From Nocardia iowensis (GTDB lineage: Bacteria > Actinomycetota > Actinomycetes > Mycobacteriales > Mycobacteriaceae): a stretch of 64,000 nucleotides of DNA. The stretch spans positions 3,906,001-3,970,000 of the forward strand of contig NZ_CP078145.1 in NCBI RefSeq assembly GCF_019222765.1, given 5' to 3'. Both the position numbers and the translations under genes were made by a program. The notes below the pieces were generated by a model. The model searched no databases. It worked only from the letters and a program-made list of their open reading frames with translations, and was not told the origin of the DNA. How positions within the stretch are numbered: the first letter of the stretch is position 1; each line of letters opens with the position of its first letter. Below, piece after piece: positions 25,213 through 33,302 of the stretch.

Positions 25213-26232
25213 GTGGCGAAGAACGCGACTAACAGTGTTCGAGTTGTGTTGTCGGTCTTGGCGTTCGCGGCGGCCGCCGGTTGTGCCGCGGCCGCTCCCG
25301 ACCCGATCGACGATCGAAATGCGGCCACGGAGACGGCGAATCCGCCGCCCCCGAGCAGCGCGCCGCCCGATCCGGCCGGGGTGCGGGCGAACGAACTCGG
25401 CCTCGTGCCCGTCCTCATGTACCACCAGCTGACGTCCGAACCGGACAGCGAATACGACCAGACGCCGGCGAAGTTCCGCGCGGAACTCGAACGGCTGCAT
25501 CGTGAGCACTACCGTCCGGTGACCGCGGCCGCCTACATCTCCGGCGACATCGACATCCCCGCGGGCACCCACCCGGTGGTGCTCACCTTCGACGACTCGA
25601 CCCTCAGCCAGCTCACCTTCACCGCTGACGGCAAGGTCGCGCCCGACACCGCCGTCGGCATTCTCGAGCAGTTCCGGACCGAGCATCCCGACTTCGCGCC
25701 GACGGCGACCTTCTACGTCAATAACCAGCCGTTCGGCGACAATCCGGGTGCCCTGCAGTGGTTGGCCGCCCACGGATACGAGATCGGCGCCCACACGGCA
25801 ACCCATCCGAACCTCGCGCACCTGGACGCCGCCGGAGTCCAGCGCGAGTTCGCGGAGAACGTCCGCGCCATCACGGCCGCGGCGCCGGGCGAGGTACGCA
25901 CAATGGCGTTGCCGCTCGGCATCTTTCCGGCCGACCGCGCGCTGGCCAGCGCGGGCAGCTGGGACGGCACATCCTATTCGTTCGAGGCGATCATGCTGGT
26001 AGGCGCGAACCCCGCGCCGTCCCCGTACGGCGGGGCAGACCCCGCCGGGATTCCCCGAATCCGTTCGGGCAGAACGGCCGTCGACTTCGACTCGACCTAT
26101 TGGCTCGATCGGCTCGCGCAGCACCCGGACCAGCGCTACACCTCGGACGGCAACCCCGACGTCATCTCTTTCCCGCAGCACGCCTCCGGCGACCTGACCG
26201 CGCGATGGGCGAGCCACGCAAAGCCGTACTGA
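25213..26232 (+). CDS. Polysaccharide deacetylase-like lipoprotein, 339 aa
   Basis: A GTG at 25213 starts a lipoprotein signal (VRVVLSVLAFAAAAGC, lipobox Cys about 27). A Pro/Ala linker leads to the NodB-like domain: LVPVLMYHQL, HPVVLTFDDST with the metal-binding Asp pair, TATFYVNN, and GYEIGAHTATHPNL carrying the HxxxH metal site. Metal residues of the family appear intact. It should remove acetyl groups from a surface or environmental polysaccharide. The start codons of this and the divergent glycoside-hydrolase-like gene are only about 45-110 bases apart. Confidence 0.88.
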   Translation: MAKNATNSVRVVLSVLAFAAAAGCAAAAPDPIDDRNAATETANPPPPSSAPPDPAGVRANELGLVPVLMYHQLTSEPDSEYDQTPAKFRAELERLHREHYRPVTAAAYISGDIDIPAGTHPVVLTFDDSTLSQLTFTADGKVAPDTAVGILEQFRTEHPDFAPTATFYVNNQPFGDNPGALQWLAAHGYEIGAHTATHPNLAHLDAAGVQREFAENVRAITAAAPGEVRTMALPLGIFPADRALASAGSWDGTSYSFEAIMLVGANPAPSPYGGADPAGIPRIRSGRTAVDFDSTYWLDRLAQHPDQRYTSDGNPDVISFPQHASGDLTARWASHAKPY

Positions 26233-26235
26233 TCC

Positions 26236-26266
26236 GGACCGTACGGCCGACTCGGCCGCACGGTCC
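26236..26266. terminator. Long GC hairpin after the deacetylase gene
   Basis: GGACCGTACGGCCG pairs with CGGCCGCACGGTCC (one mismatch) around ACT, starting four bases after the deacetylase stop. There is no T tail, so it may act as an actinobacterial-type hairpin terminator or mRNA stabiliser. The remaining bases up to 26380 hold nothing I recognise. Confidence 0.6.
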
Positions 26267-26380
26267 CCGGGTAGGGCGGGGTTCATCGGCACACCCTTTG
26301 TGGCAGCCGTGCATCCGTTGTACCGGATGTGCGGCTGTCACAACGGGTGTGCGGCCTGCCTGGAATGAACGGGAGCGCGG

Positions 26381-28417
26381 TCATCGGGGCGAGCGGACTG
26401 CGATCTGTTCGAGGATGGCGACCATGCGGTCGATCTCGTCGAAGGTGTTGTAGAAGGCAAAGGATGGGCGCACCGTTGCTTCCAGGCCGAGGCGACGCAG
26501 GATCGGCTGGGCGCAGTGGTGACCGGCGCGGACCGCGATGCCCTTCTCGTTCAATGCCTTTCCGATGTCGATCGGCTCGCAGCCCGCCATGACGAAGGAG
26601 AGCACGCTCGCTTTGTCGGCGGCGGTGCCCACCAGCCGGACACCACGCACCGCGGCAACACGGGGGGTCGCGTATTCGAGCAGTTCGTGCTCGTAGCGCG
26701 CAATCGCGTCCATGCCGATGCGTTCGACGTATTCGATCGCGGTGCCGAGGCCGACCGCGTCGGCGATATTGCCGGTGCCCGCTTCGAACCGGCCCGGTGG
26801 CGGCTGGAACAGCGAACGCTCCAGGGTGACATCGCTGATCATGTTGCCGCCGCCCTGCCAGGGCGGAACATCTTGCAGTATCTCGGATTTTCCGTAGACC
26901 ACGCCGATTCCGGTGGGGCCGAACAACTTGTGGCCGGAGAACACGAAGAAGTCGGCACCGATCGAGCGCACGTCGATGCTGGTGTGCGGCACCGATTGGG
27001 CGCCGTCCACGATCGTCACCGCACCGGCCCGCTGTGCCTCGGCGACGATCTCGCGCACCGGCGTAATGGTGCCAAGCGCGTTCGAAACATGGGCCACCGA
27101 GACGAGTTTCGTCCGGTCGGAGAGCAGCCTGGTGTATTCGCCCAGCATCAGCTCGCCGGTGTCGTCGACCGGGATCACCTTCAGCTGAGCGCCCGTCTCG
27201 GCGGCAAGCAGCTGCCAGGGCACGATGTTCGCGTGGTGCTCGAGGTGCGAGATGATGATCTCGTCACCGGCGTGAATATTCTTGCGGCCCCAGGTCTGCG
27301 CGATCAGGTTGATGCCCTCGGTGGCGCCGCGGACGAAAATGATCTCCTCCGTCGACGACGCGCCGATGAATCGGGCCACGATGGCACGGGCCTGCTCGTA
27401 GGCATCGGTGGACCGCGCCGCCAATTCGTGTGCCGCCCGGTGGATATTTGAGTTCTCGTGCTCATAGAAGTGCGCGATGCGCTCGATCACCGATCGAGGC
27501 TTCTGCGTCGTCGCGGCGTTGTCGAACCACACCAGCGGATGCCCGTTCACCTGTTCTCGCAGAATCGGGAAGTCCTTGCGCACCGTGTACACGTCGAACG
27601 GCGGGTGCGCGTCGGGCAGTTGACTGGGCGCGGCGCTACCGGGTGATTCCAGGAAGTAGAAGCTCGGCGCCGCGGCCGCCTGCTGGGGCGCGGCGTCGGG
27701 AAAGCGTTGCGGCGACAGCACTTCGCGCAATGACGGAAGCGCTGTCAAGAACGGGTCGGTGTGTACCCCCGCGGTACTGACCGGCGGGTGCGCGGGCAGG
27801 CCCGCCGCGTCGGCCATCGGCACGTCGCGTCCCCAGCCCGGGACCGACGGCTCGGGCGTCCGTCCGCCTGGCGGCGTGGTGTCCGAATCGCCCTGCGCAC
27901 CTGACGATGCCGAGGAACGCCCCGGAACGTGGACGCTGGCCGGAGTAGTCCTCGAAGACCCTTGCGTTCCTGACGCAGCAGATGTCGGCGTGCGAGCACT
28001 GACCGGTGCGGCTCCCGCAAGCCCTTGCGCGCCTGACGATGCCGGGACCGACGGCTGCGGCACACGGCCGCCGGGCGGATTGGTGCCCGAAAGCCCCTGT
28101 GTGCCGGGCGCTGCCGCAGACGGCTGCTGCGGATGCAGACCGGGATGGGTGGCACCGGAAAACCCCGGTGCACCCGCCGAGGTGACCGCGGGCACCGGCG
28201 ACGGCACCGGCACATTCGGCGGCGAAGTCGGCAGATCCGGCTGCGCCACACTCACCCCTACCGGTGCGGCGGGCAGACCCGTCGACCCCGACGGCAGCGC
28301 CGAGAAGAACGCACCGGCAAGGCGATTCAGCGTCGCCTCGTCCGGCAGCATCCACTCGGCGCCGCCCTCGTTCGCCGGCCGCGGGATGTCAGCCCCGGTA
28401 GGTCGGTGCGTAGTCAT
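26381..28417 (-). CDS. Encapsulin-cargo cysteine desulfurase (SufS type) with long disordered N-terminal extension, 678 aa
   Basis: The C-terminal 400 residues are a SufS/CsdA-type PLP desulfurase: FDNAATTQKP, the H-rich SHLEHHANIVPW, Schiff-base Lys in FSGHKLFGPTG, and the catalytic Cys in RAGHHCAQPI. It mobilises sulfane sulfur from cysteine. The first 275 residues are a Pro/Ala/Gly/Ser-rich extension with two conserved-looking segments: MLPDEATLNRLAGAFFSALP near residue 23, and DPFLTALPSLREVL near 221. Between them lie degenerate repeats. Such extensions are the targeting domains of family 2A encapsulin cargo. The ATG at 28417 overlaps the end of the shell gene by 29 bases, so shell and cargo are coupled. 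Confidence 0.93.
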   Translation of the reverse strand: MTTHRPTGADIPRPANEGGAEWMLPDEATLNRLAGAFFSALPSGSTGLPAAPVGVSVAQPDLPTSPPNVPVPSPVPAVTSAGAPGFSGATHPGLHPQQPSAAAPGTQGLSGTNPPGGRVPQPSVPASSGAQGLAGAAPVSARTPTSAASGTQGSSRTTPASVHVPGRSSASSGAQGDSDTTPPGGRTPEPSVPGWGRDVPMADAAGLPAHPPVSTAGVHTDPFLTALPSLREVLSPQRFPDAAPQQAAAAPSFYFLESPGSAAPSQLPDAHPPFDVYTVRKDFPILREQVNGHPLVWFDNAATTQKPRSVIERIAHFYEHENSNIHRAAHELAARSTDAYEQARAIVARFIGASSTEEIIFVRGATEGINLIAQTWGRKNIHAGDEIIISHLEHHANIVPWQLLAAETGAQLKVIPVDDTGELMLGEYTRLLSDRTKLVSVAHVSNALGTITPVREIVAEAQRAGAVTIVDGAQSVPHTSIDVRSIGADFFVFSGHKLFGPTGIGVVYGKSEILQDVPPWQGGGNMISDVTLERSLFQPPPGRFEAGTGNIADAVGLGTAIEYVERIGMDAIARYEHELLEYATPRVAAVRGVRLVGTAADKASVLSFVMAGCEPIDIGKALNEKGIAVRAGHHCAQPILRRLGLEATVRPSFAFYNTFDEIDRMVAILEQIAVRSPR
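27833..28180 (-). repeat. Degenerate 22-24 residue repeats in the cargo extension
   Basis: Residues 80-195 of the desulfurase contain about five tandem units of 22-24 aa built on (S/P)G(A/T)QG-(L/S)-(S/A)G-x-x-P: SAGAPGFSGATHPG, PGTQGLSGTNPPGG, SGAQGLAGAAPVS, SGTQGSSRTTPAS and SGAQGDSDTTPPGG. The matching DNA is diverged, so the repeats are not recent. They probably provide a flexible spacer or several weak shell-binding sites. Confidence 0.7.
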
Positions 28418-29321
28418 GGAACTTGCCCACCTCGGCTCCGTCGAGTACCGCCACCGCGTCATCGACCAGGATCGCCAGCGAGCAGTACAGCGACACCAGA
28501 TACGACGCGATCGCGCTGCGATCAATACCCATGAACTTGACCGAAAGCCCCGGTCCCTGTTCACCGGCCAGCCCCGGCTGGTACAAACCGACCACACCCT
28601 GCCGGGCTTCACCGGTCCGGATCAGCAGGAATTTGGTCTTCCCGCGCTCCACCGGAACTTTGTCCGACGGAATGATGGGAATCCCACGCCAGGTCAGGAA
28701 CTGCGACCCGAACATGCTCACCGTCGGCGGTGGCACACCGCGTCGGGTGCATTCCCGGCCGAATGCCGCGATGCCCTGCGGGTGGGTGAGGAAGAAGCCC
28801 GGCTCCTTCCAGACCCGGGTGATCAGATTGTCCAGGTCGTCCGGCGTGGGCGGCCCGGCGATCGTGGAGAGCCGTTGCTTCTTGGCGGCATTGGTGATGA
28901 GCCCATAGTCGGGGCTGTTGATCAGCTCGCCCTCTTGGTGCTCCTTGATCGCCTCAATGGTCAACCGCAACTGTTGAGCTATCTGATCGTGCGGGCTCGA
29001 ATACAGATCCGAGACGCGGGTGTGCACATCGAGAATGGTGTGCACGGCCTTGAGTCGGTACTCCCGCGGGTCTCGTTCGTAGTCGATGAACGTCTCCGGC
29101 AGCGGAGACTCGTCGAAGTTGTCGCACTGAATATCGACGGTTTGTTCGTGAGTTACCCGGTTACGCCGGTAAATTCCGGCCTCGACGGGAACCCAGTTGA
29201 GCAGATGGACCAACCACCGTGGGGTGATCGACTCCATCTGCGGAACGGTCTTCGTAGCATTCGCCAGGGTCCGGGCAGCTTCATCGCCCAGCGCAACCGG
29301 CTGTGGAACAGCTTTCGTCAT
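28389..29321 (-). CDS. Family 2A encapsulin shell protein (SrpI/MMP-I type), 310 aa
   Basis: The protein matches the SrpI / major membrane protein I family: an extended N-arm (ARTLANATKTVPQMESITPRW), ETFIDYERDPREYRLKAVHT, IAQQLRLTIEAIKEHQEGEL, ARQGVVGLYQPGLAGEQGPG and a final SLYCSLAILVDDAVAVLDG. These are HK97-fold family 2 encapsulins. The 310-aa length without an inserted cyclic-nucleotide-binding domain fits subfamily 2A. It should self-assemble into an icosahedral compartment enclosing the cysteine desulfurase encoded immediately downstream (overlap 29 bases). No rhodanese or serine acetyltransferase gene, which often accompany this system, is next to it. Confidence 0.94.
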   Translation of the reverse strand: MTKAVPQPVALGDEAARTLANATKTVPQMESITPRWLVHLLNWVPVEAGIYRRNRVTHEQTVDIQCDNFDESPLPETFIDYERDPREYRLKAVHTILDVHTRVSDLYSSPHDQIAQQLRLTIEAIKEHQEGELINSPDYGLITNAAKKQRLSTIAGPPTPDDLDNLITRVWKEPGFFLTHPQGIAAFGRECTRRGVPPPTVSMFGSQFLTWRGIPIIPSDKVPVERGKTKFLLIRTGEARQGVVGLYQPGLAGEQGPGLSVKFMGIDRSAIASYLVSLYCSLAILVDDAVAVLDGAEVGKFHDYAPTYRG

Positions 29322-29455
29322 CGAACCACCTCGGGATCGGCAAATCCACCGTTACCAGCTCGATCATGCTAGCCCCTGCCCCTCGGCTTGCCCGGATCGC
29401 GCCTATTGTCCGCCTTGTTCCGCGTGCCGCGTCGATGACCGCAGTCCCGTGGCGA

Positions 29456-30175
29456 TTATCGGGTGGTGTGTTCTCCGCCGTTGACCGCCAGCACCTGACC
29501 GGTCACCTGACGGGCGCCGGGGGAGGCGAGGTAGTGGACCGCCGCGGCCACATCCTCGGGCACGCCGGGGCGGCGGGTGTGCGTGGCGGCGATGAGTGCG
29601 TCGCGCCGCTCGTCCGTCAACGAGTCGTGGAAGAACTCGGTGGCGGCGATATAGCCGGGTGCGACGACATTCGCGGTGATGCCGTGTGGCCCCAACTCCG
29701 CGGACAGCTGCGCGTTCCACGAGGCGAGACCGGCCTTGGCCGCCGCGTAGGCGGTCCCGCCCTTGTCTGCGGCGATCGAACCGATGTGCACCACGGACCC
29801 TCCGCTGGTCAGCCGGTCGCGCAGTGCCGAGGTCATCAGTACCGCGCTGATCAAGTTGGCGTCCAGGTTGGCCCGCCAGGCGGCGGCCAGACTCGCCAGG
29901 TCGGTCGGCGCCTCCCGGCCGATGTCGGTATTGCTACCGGCATTGTTGACCAGGACGTCGATGTCCTGGGGGAGTTGGTCGAGGAGCGCCTCGATCTGTG
30001 CCGGATCGGTCGCGTCACACGTGTGCGCCGTGATGCCGAGTTCCGCTGCCGTTGTGCGCAGTTGCTCGGCTCGGCGGCCGGTGATCACGACCGTGTCGCC
30101 CCCGGCCGCGAAAGTGCTCGCGATGGCTCGGCCGATCCCGGTCGCGCCACCGGTTACCACGATGTTCCGTCCCAT
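29456..30175 (-). CDS. Short-chain dehydrogenase/reductase, 239 aa
   Basis: The ATG at 30175 begins MGRNIVVTGGATGIGRAIAS with the TGxxxGIG cofactor motif. It contains LVNNAGSNTDIG, catalytic Ser in VVHIGSIAADKGG, YAAAK for the YxxxK pair, and the C-terminal VAPGYIAATEF. A complete classical SDR similar to FabG/3-oxoacyl reductases, probably NADP(H)-dependent through the Arg in TGRRAEQLR. Substrate unknown. It is divergent from the MarR gene and shares two tandem operators with it. The encapsulin gene follows 134 bases downstream on the same strand, so some read-through is possible. Confidence 0.92.
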   Translation of the reverse strand: MGRNIVVTGGATGIGRAIASTFAAGGDTVVITGRRAEQLRTTAAELGITAHTCDATDPAQIEALLDQLPQDIDVLVNNAGSNTDIGREAPTDLASLAAAWRANLDANLISAVLMTSALRDRLTSGGSVVHIGSIAADKGGTAYAAAKAGLASWNAQLSAELGPHGITANVVAPGYIAATEFFHDSLTDERRDALIAATHTRRPGVPEDVAAAVHYLASPGARQVTGQVLAVNGGEHTTR

Positions 30176-30196
30176 GTCGCTCTCCTTCTCGTGTAG

Positions 30197-30233
30197 GTTT
30201 AGACCTAAACGTATACGTCGTTTAGACCTAAAC
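30197..30233. promoter_or_regulatory. Two tandem copies of a MarR-type operator
   Basis: GTTTAGACCTAAAC occurs at 30197-30210 and again at 30220-30233. Each is a palindrome of GTTTAG/CTAAAC with a two-base centre. The centres are 23 bases apart, about two helical turns. The pair lies between the divergent SDR and MarR start codons and probably binds two MarR dimers on the same face. Confidence 0.85.
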
Positions 30234-30248
30234 GCAACCGGGAGTGGC

Positions 30249-30788
30249 ATGGACAACAACGACCCCGTCGACGCGATCGCGCTGGCCTGGCGCCGCGAGC
30301 GGCCCGGCACCCCCGTCGACGCCATCGGCGTCGTAACGCGAATCTGGCAGCTCGCCAAGACATTCGGCGACGACCGCCGCCGGGTGCTCGCCACCGAGGG
30401 CGTCGACACCGCCACCCTCGACCTGCTCAGCGTCCTTCGCCGCAGCGGCCCGCCTTACCGGTTGACCACGCGAGAGCTCAAAGACCAAACCATGCTCACC
30501 GCCGGCGCCATCTCCCAGCGGGTAGCGCGCGCCGAAGCGGACGACCTGGTCACCCGCACACCCATGGGCGACGGTTCGCGCGGCGTGGCCGTCTCCCTCA
30601 CGCCATCTGGCCACGCCTTGGTCGAGCGCCTGGTCGACCACGTGCTCGGCCGTGAGGCAGAACTACTCTCCGGCCTCACCGCCGAGCAGCAGCGAAACCT
30701 CACCGACCTGCTCAGAATCCTGCATCAGGACCTGATGTCGCGCCTCGACATCCGCAAGATCACGCAGGTAGGTTCCGCGGATATCTGA
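30249..30788 (+). CDS. MarR-family regulator, 179 aa
   Basis: The ATG at 30249 begins MDNNDPVDAIALAWRRERPG. A long N-terminal helix is followed by the winged HTH (TRELKDQTMLTAGAISQRVA) and wing (ADDLVTRTPMGDGSRGVAVS), then the C-terminal dimerisation helix (LTAEQQRNLTDLLRILHQD). It should repress the divergent SDR gene and itself through the tandem operator at 30197-30233. Ligand unknown. Confidence 0.92.
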   Translation: MDNNDPVDAIALAWRRERPGTPVDAIGVVTRIWQLAKTFGDDRRRVLATEGVDTATLDLLSVLRRSGPPYRLTTRELKDQTMLTAGAISQRVARAEADDLVTRTPMGDGSRGVAVSLTPSGHALVERLVDHVLGREAELLSGLTAEQQRNLTDLLRILHQDLMSRLDIRKITQVGSADI

Positions 30789-30822
30789 ATGCCCGAAAGC
30801 TGTTGGGCGGGAATCGGAAAGC

Positions 30823-32328
30823 TCAGCGCAGGGCGAGGGCGAGGAAGAAGTCGACGCGGTCTTCGAGGCGGGAGAGGTCTCGGGCGGTGAGCTCCTCGAT
30901 GCGCTGGATGCGGTAGCGCAAGGTGTTGACGTGCACGTGCAGGAGGTCGGCGCATTTGGTCCAGGAGCCGGAGACCTCGAGGAAGGTCTCCAGGGTGTGC
31001 ACCAGGTCGGCGCGGTTGTCCTGGTCGTAGGTGGTGAGCGGGTCGAGCAGGCGCAGGCGGAACATGCGGCGGACCTCGTCGGGGACGGAGGCGAGCAACA
31101 GCATGTGGGTGGCGAGTTCGTCGTGGCCGACGACGCTCGCGGGTTGTAGTCGGCCCGCGGCCATGCGGCGGGCGTAGCGCGCCTCTTCGACGGCGCCGCG
31201 CAACCCCTCGCCGTCGACTACGCCGCTGACGCCGACCGAAAGGCGGCTCCCGCGCAGACCCGGCTCCAAAGCGGTTACCGCCCGGTTGATTTCGTCGATG
31301 ACCGGCGTGTCCGGCCCGGCCGGAATCAGGGCGATCGCCTCGTCGTCCACCACACCGGCGGCGGGCCTTCTGCCGTAAAGGATTTCGCGCAGCAGCACGC
31401 GTAATTCGCCGGGGCGCAAGGTGTCGTCGGCGGCGGCCGCGACGGCGATATAGGTTTCCGCGGGCCCGAGGCCGGTGAGTTCAAGGCGCGAGATGATCTC
31501 GGTCGGTTTGCCGTCGGAGACGATCAGTTCGATGAGTTCCTGGGCGAGTCGCCCCTCGGCGCTCTGCCGGTCGTCCTGGCGTGCGCGTTCCAGCGAGACG
31601 ACCGCGGCGAGTTCACCGGCCAGCGCGCGCCGCTCCTCGGGCCATTCGGTGTAATCGCCCTCGAAGACCAGGAACCAGTCGGCGGCCCGAGAGGTGCGGT
31701 GCTCGTCCACCGCGAACAGCGAGAATCGTCCGCTCTCGTGCGGAAACGCGGACGGCAGGCGACGGGCGCTGAGAAACGCGGTGGTTACCTCGACCGGCGG
31801 CGGCGCGGCCGGCCCGGCCACCGCCCGCCCGGTAGACGACATCACCCAGCAGCGCATGCCGAGATCGCGTTCGATCAGCTCCAGCACCGAACCGAGCCCG
31901 GCACCGGAGACGAGCTGGCGATGCCGATCCAGGATCGCGGTCAGATCCGCCGCCCGTCCGGTGGACAGATTGCGGGTGATCTGCTCGGTGACCGCCGCGA
32001 ACGCGACATCTTCCGGCACCCGGAACAGCGGAATCCGATGCTTCCGGCACGCCTCTACGACATCCGGTGGCGCACCGCCGTACCGTGCGTCGCCCGCTGC
32101 CAGCCCCGCGACACCGGCCTGGGCCAGTGCCCGGACGAACACCTCACTGTCGGCGGGGTCGTGCCGCCACTGCATACCGGTGAGTACGAGTTCCCCGCCG
32201 GAGAGGTAGCGGCCCGGATCGAGCATGTCCGTTGTCACAACCCAGCGAACGAACCGGTCCAGCTCTTCCTCGCCGGTGACGAGCTCGAGCCCCAGGTCCG
32301 CCATGGTCAACAGTGATCGAAGGCGCAC
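30823..32328 (-). CDS. PucR-family purine-catabolism regulator, about 501 aa
   Basis: The product begins (GTG at 32328) VRLRSLLTMADLGLELVTGE, the usual PucR N-domain opening, continues with MQWRHDPADSEVFVRALAQA, and ends with the HTH_30 domain LETFLEVSGSWTKCADLLHV, HVNTLRYRIQRIEELTARDL. Regulators of this family activate or repress purine-degradation genes. It is divergent from the urate-pathway operon, and two inverted repeats lie in the shared intergenic region. The start is uncertain because the ribosome-binding site is weak; a site upstream at 32406 is less likely. Confidence 0.88.
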   Translation of the reverse strand: MRLRSLLTMADLGLELVTGEEELDRFVRWVVTTDMLDPGRYLSGGELVLTGMQWRHDPADSEVFVRALAQAGVAGLAAGDARYGGAPPDVVEACRKHRIPLFRVPEDVAFAAVTEQITRNLSTGRAADLTAILDRHRQLVSGAGLGSVLELIERDLGMRCWVMSSTGRAVAGPAAPPPVEVTTAFLSARRLPSAFPHESGRFSLFAVDEHRTSRAADWFLVFEGDYTEWPEERRALAGELAAVVSLERARQDDRQSAEGRLAQELIELIVSDGKPTEIISRLELTGLGPAETYIAVAAAADDTLRPGELRVLLREILYGRRPAAGVVDDEAIALIPAGPDTPVIDEINRAVTALEPGLRGSRLSVGVSGVVDGEGLRGAVEEARYARRMAAGRLQPASVVGHDELATHMLLLASVPDEVRRMFRLRLLDPLTTYDQDNRADLVHTLETFLEVSGSWTKCADLLHVHVNTLRYRIQRIEELTARDLSRLEDRVDFFLALALR

Positions 32329-32373
32329 GTTGCGAAGGCTAACAGTCGGCCCCCCGGTGAACGCCCTTGGACA

Positions 32374-32411
32374 TTCACACAAAGAGTTCGGTGTGAACTG
32401 GCGCACAGTTC
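32374..32411. promoter_or_regulatory. Overlapping inverted repeats in the PucR-uraD intergenic region
   Basis: TTCACAC (32374-32380) and GTGTGAA (32391-32397) are a perfect seven-base inverted repeat with ten bases between. GAACTG (32395-32400) and CAGTTC (32406-32411) form a second, overlapping repeat with five bases between. They lie between the divergent regulator and the urate operon and are candidate binding sites for PucR or another regulator. Confidence 0.6.
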
Positions 32412-32490
32412 AGATTTCTCGTTTCTAGCTGCGGTCTTGCCCGGCGGGTGTACTTGCGGGACAGATTGGCGAACCCCGACAGGAGGTCAG

Positions 32491-33003
32491 ATGGCAGGCG
32501 ACATCGGATGGCTCAACTCGTTGCCACCGGAGGCGGCCGTGCAGGAATTGCTGACCTGCTGCGCGTCCCGCCAGTGGGCGCAGAAGGTGGCGGCATCACG
32601 GCCTTACCCCGACGCCGCGAGCGCCACCGCCGCGGCCGTTGCCGCGGTATGCGAGCTGAGTTGGCCGGATGTCGAGGAGGCGCTGTCGGCGCATCCGCGC
32701 ATCGGCGATCGTGCCAAGGCGGAATTGTCCGAACGCGAGGCGACGTGGTCACGCGGCGAACAGTCCGCGGCCGCGACCGCCGATGCCGCCGTGCTGGCCG
32801 AGCTCGCCGCGGGCAACCAGGCCTACGAGGACCGTTTCGGTCACGTCTTCCTGATCCGGGCCACCGGTCGCAGCGCCGAGGAGATCCTCAGCGAATTGCG
32901 TAAGCGCCTCGCGCATTCGGTGCTCGACGAGCGCATCAAGGTGCAGAGCGAACTCGCCGACATCACCCGCCTGCGCGTGCGAAAGCTGCTGGGGGACACG
33001 TGA
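32491..33003 (+). CDS. uraD: 2-oxo-4-hydroxy-4-carboxy-5-ureidoimidazoline (OHCU) decarboxylase, 170 aa
   Basis: The ATG at 32491 follows ACAGGAGG. The family motif HPRIGD (LSAHPRIGDRAK, near residue 70) contains the catalytic His. WSRGEQSAA, NQAYEDRFGHVFLIRATGRS and the C-terminal ITRLRVRKLLG are typical. It decarboxylates OHCU to S-allantoin in the last step of urate breakdown. Its stop overlaps the next start (GTGA), first gene of the operon. Confidence 0.94.
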   Translation: MAGDIGWLNSLPPEAAVQELLTCCASRQWAQKVAASRPYPDAASATAAAVAAVCELSWPDVEEALSAHPRIGDRAKAELSEREATWSRGEQSAAATADAAVLAELAAGNQAYEDRFGHVFLIRATGRSAEEILSELRKRLAHSVLDERIKVQSELADITRLRVRKLLGDT

Positions 33004-33299
33004 GTCTGTCCACCCACGTGCTGAACGCGGTGACCGGGCGCCCCGCCGCCGGACTGCGGGTCCAGCTCTCCCGCGCCGACGGCACCGTGCTCGCCGAGCG
33101 GCACACCGACGACGACGGCCGCGTCAAAGACCTGCCCGCCCCCGAAACCGGAACGCACCGGCTGACTTTCGACACCGGCGAGATCAGCCCGTTCTACCCC
33201 TCGGTCGCCATCGACTTCACCGTCGCCGACCCGGCCGCGCACTACCACGTGCCGCTGCTGCTCAGTCCGTATTCCTACTCCACCTATCGAGGTAGCTGA
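33000..33299 (+). CDS. uraH: 5-Hydroxyisourate hydrolase (transthyretin-like), 99 aa
   Basis: A GTG at 33000 gives STHVLNAVTGRPAAGLRVQL, the transthyretin-related opening with the catalytic His. RHTDDDGRVKDL supplies the conserved Arg, FYPSVAIDF and HYHVPLLLSPYSYSTYRGS close the protein with the diagnostic YRGS tail. It hydrolyses 5-hydroxyisourate to OHCU between urate oxidase and UraD. It overlaps uraD by four bases and precedes the urate oxidase gene by three. Confidence 0.95.
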   Translation: MSLSTHVLNAVTGRPAAGLRVQLSRADGTVLAERHTDDDGRVKDLPAPETGTHRLTFDTGEISPFYPSVAIDFTVADPAAHYHVPLLLSPYSYSTYRGS

Positions 33300-33302
33300 A
33301 CA

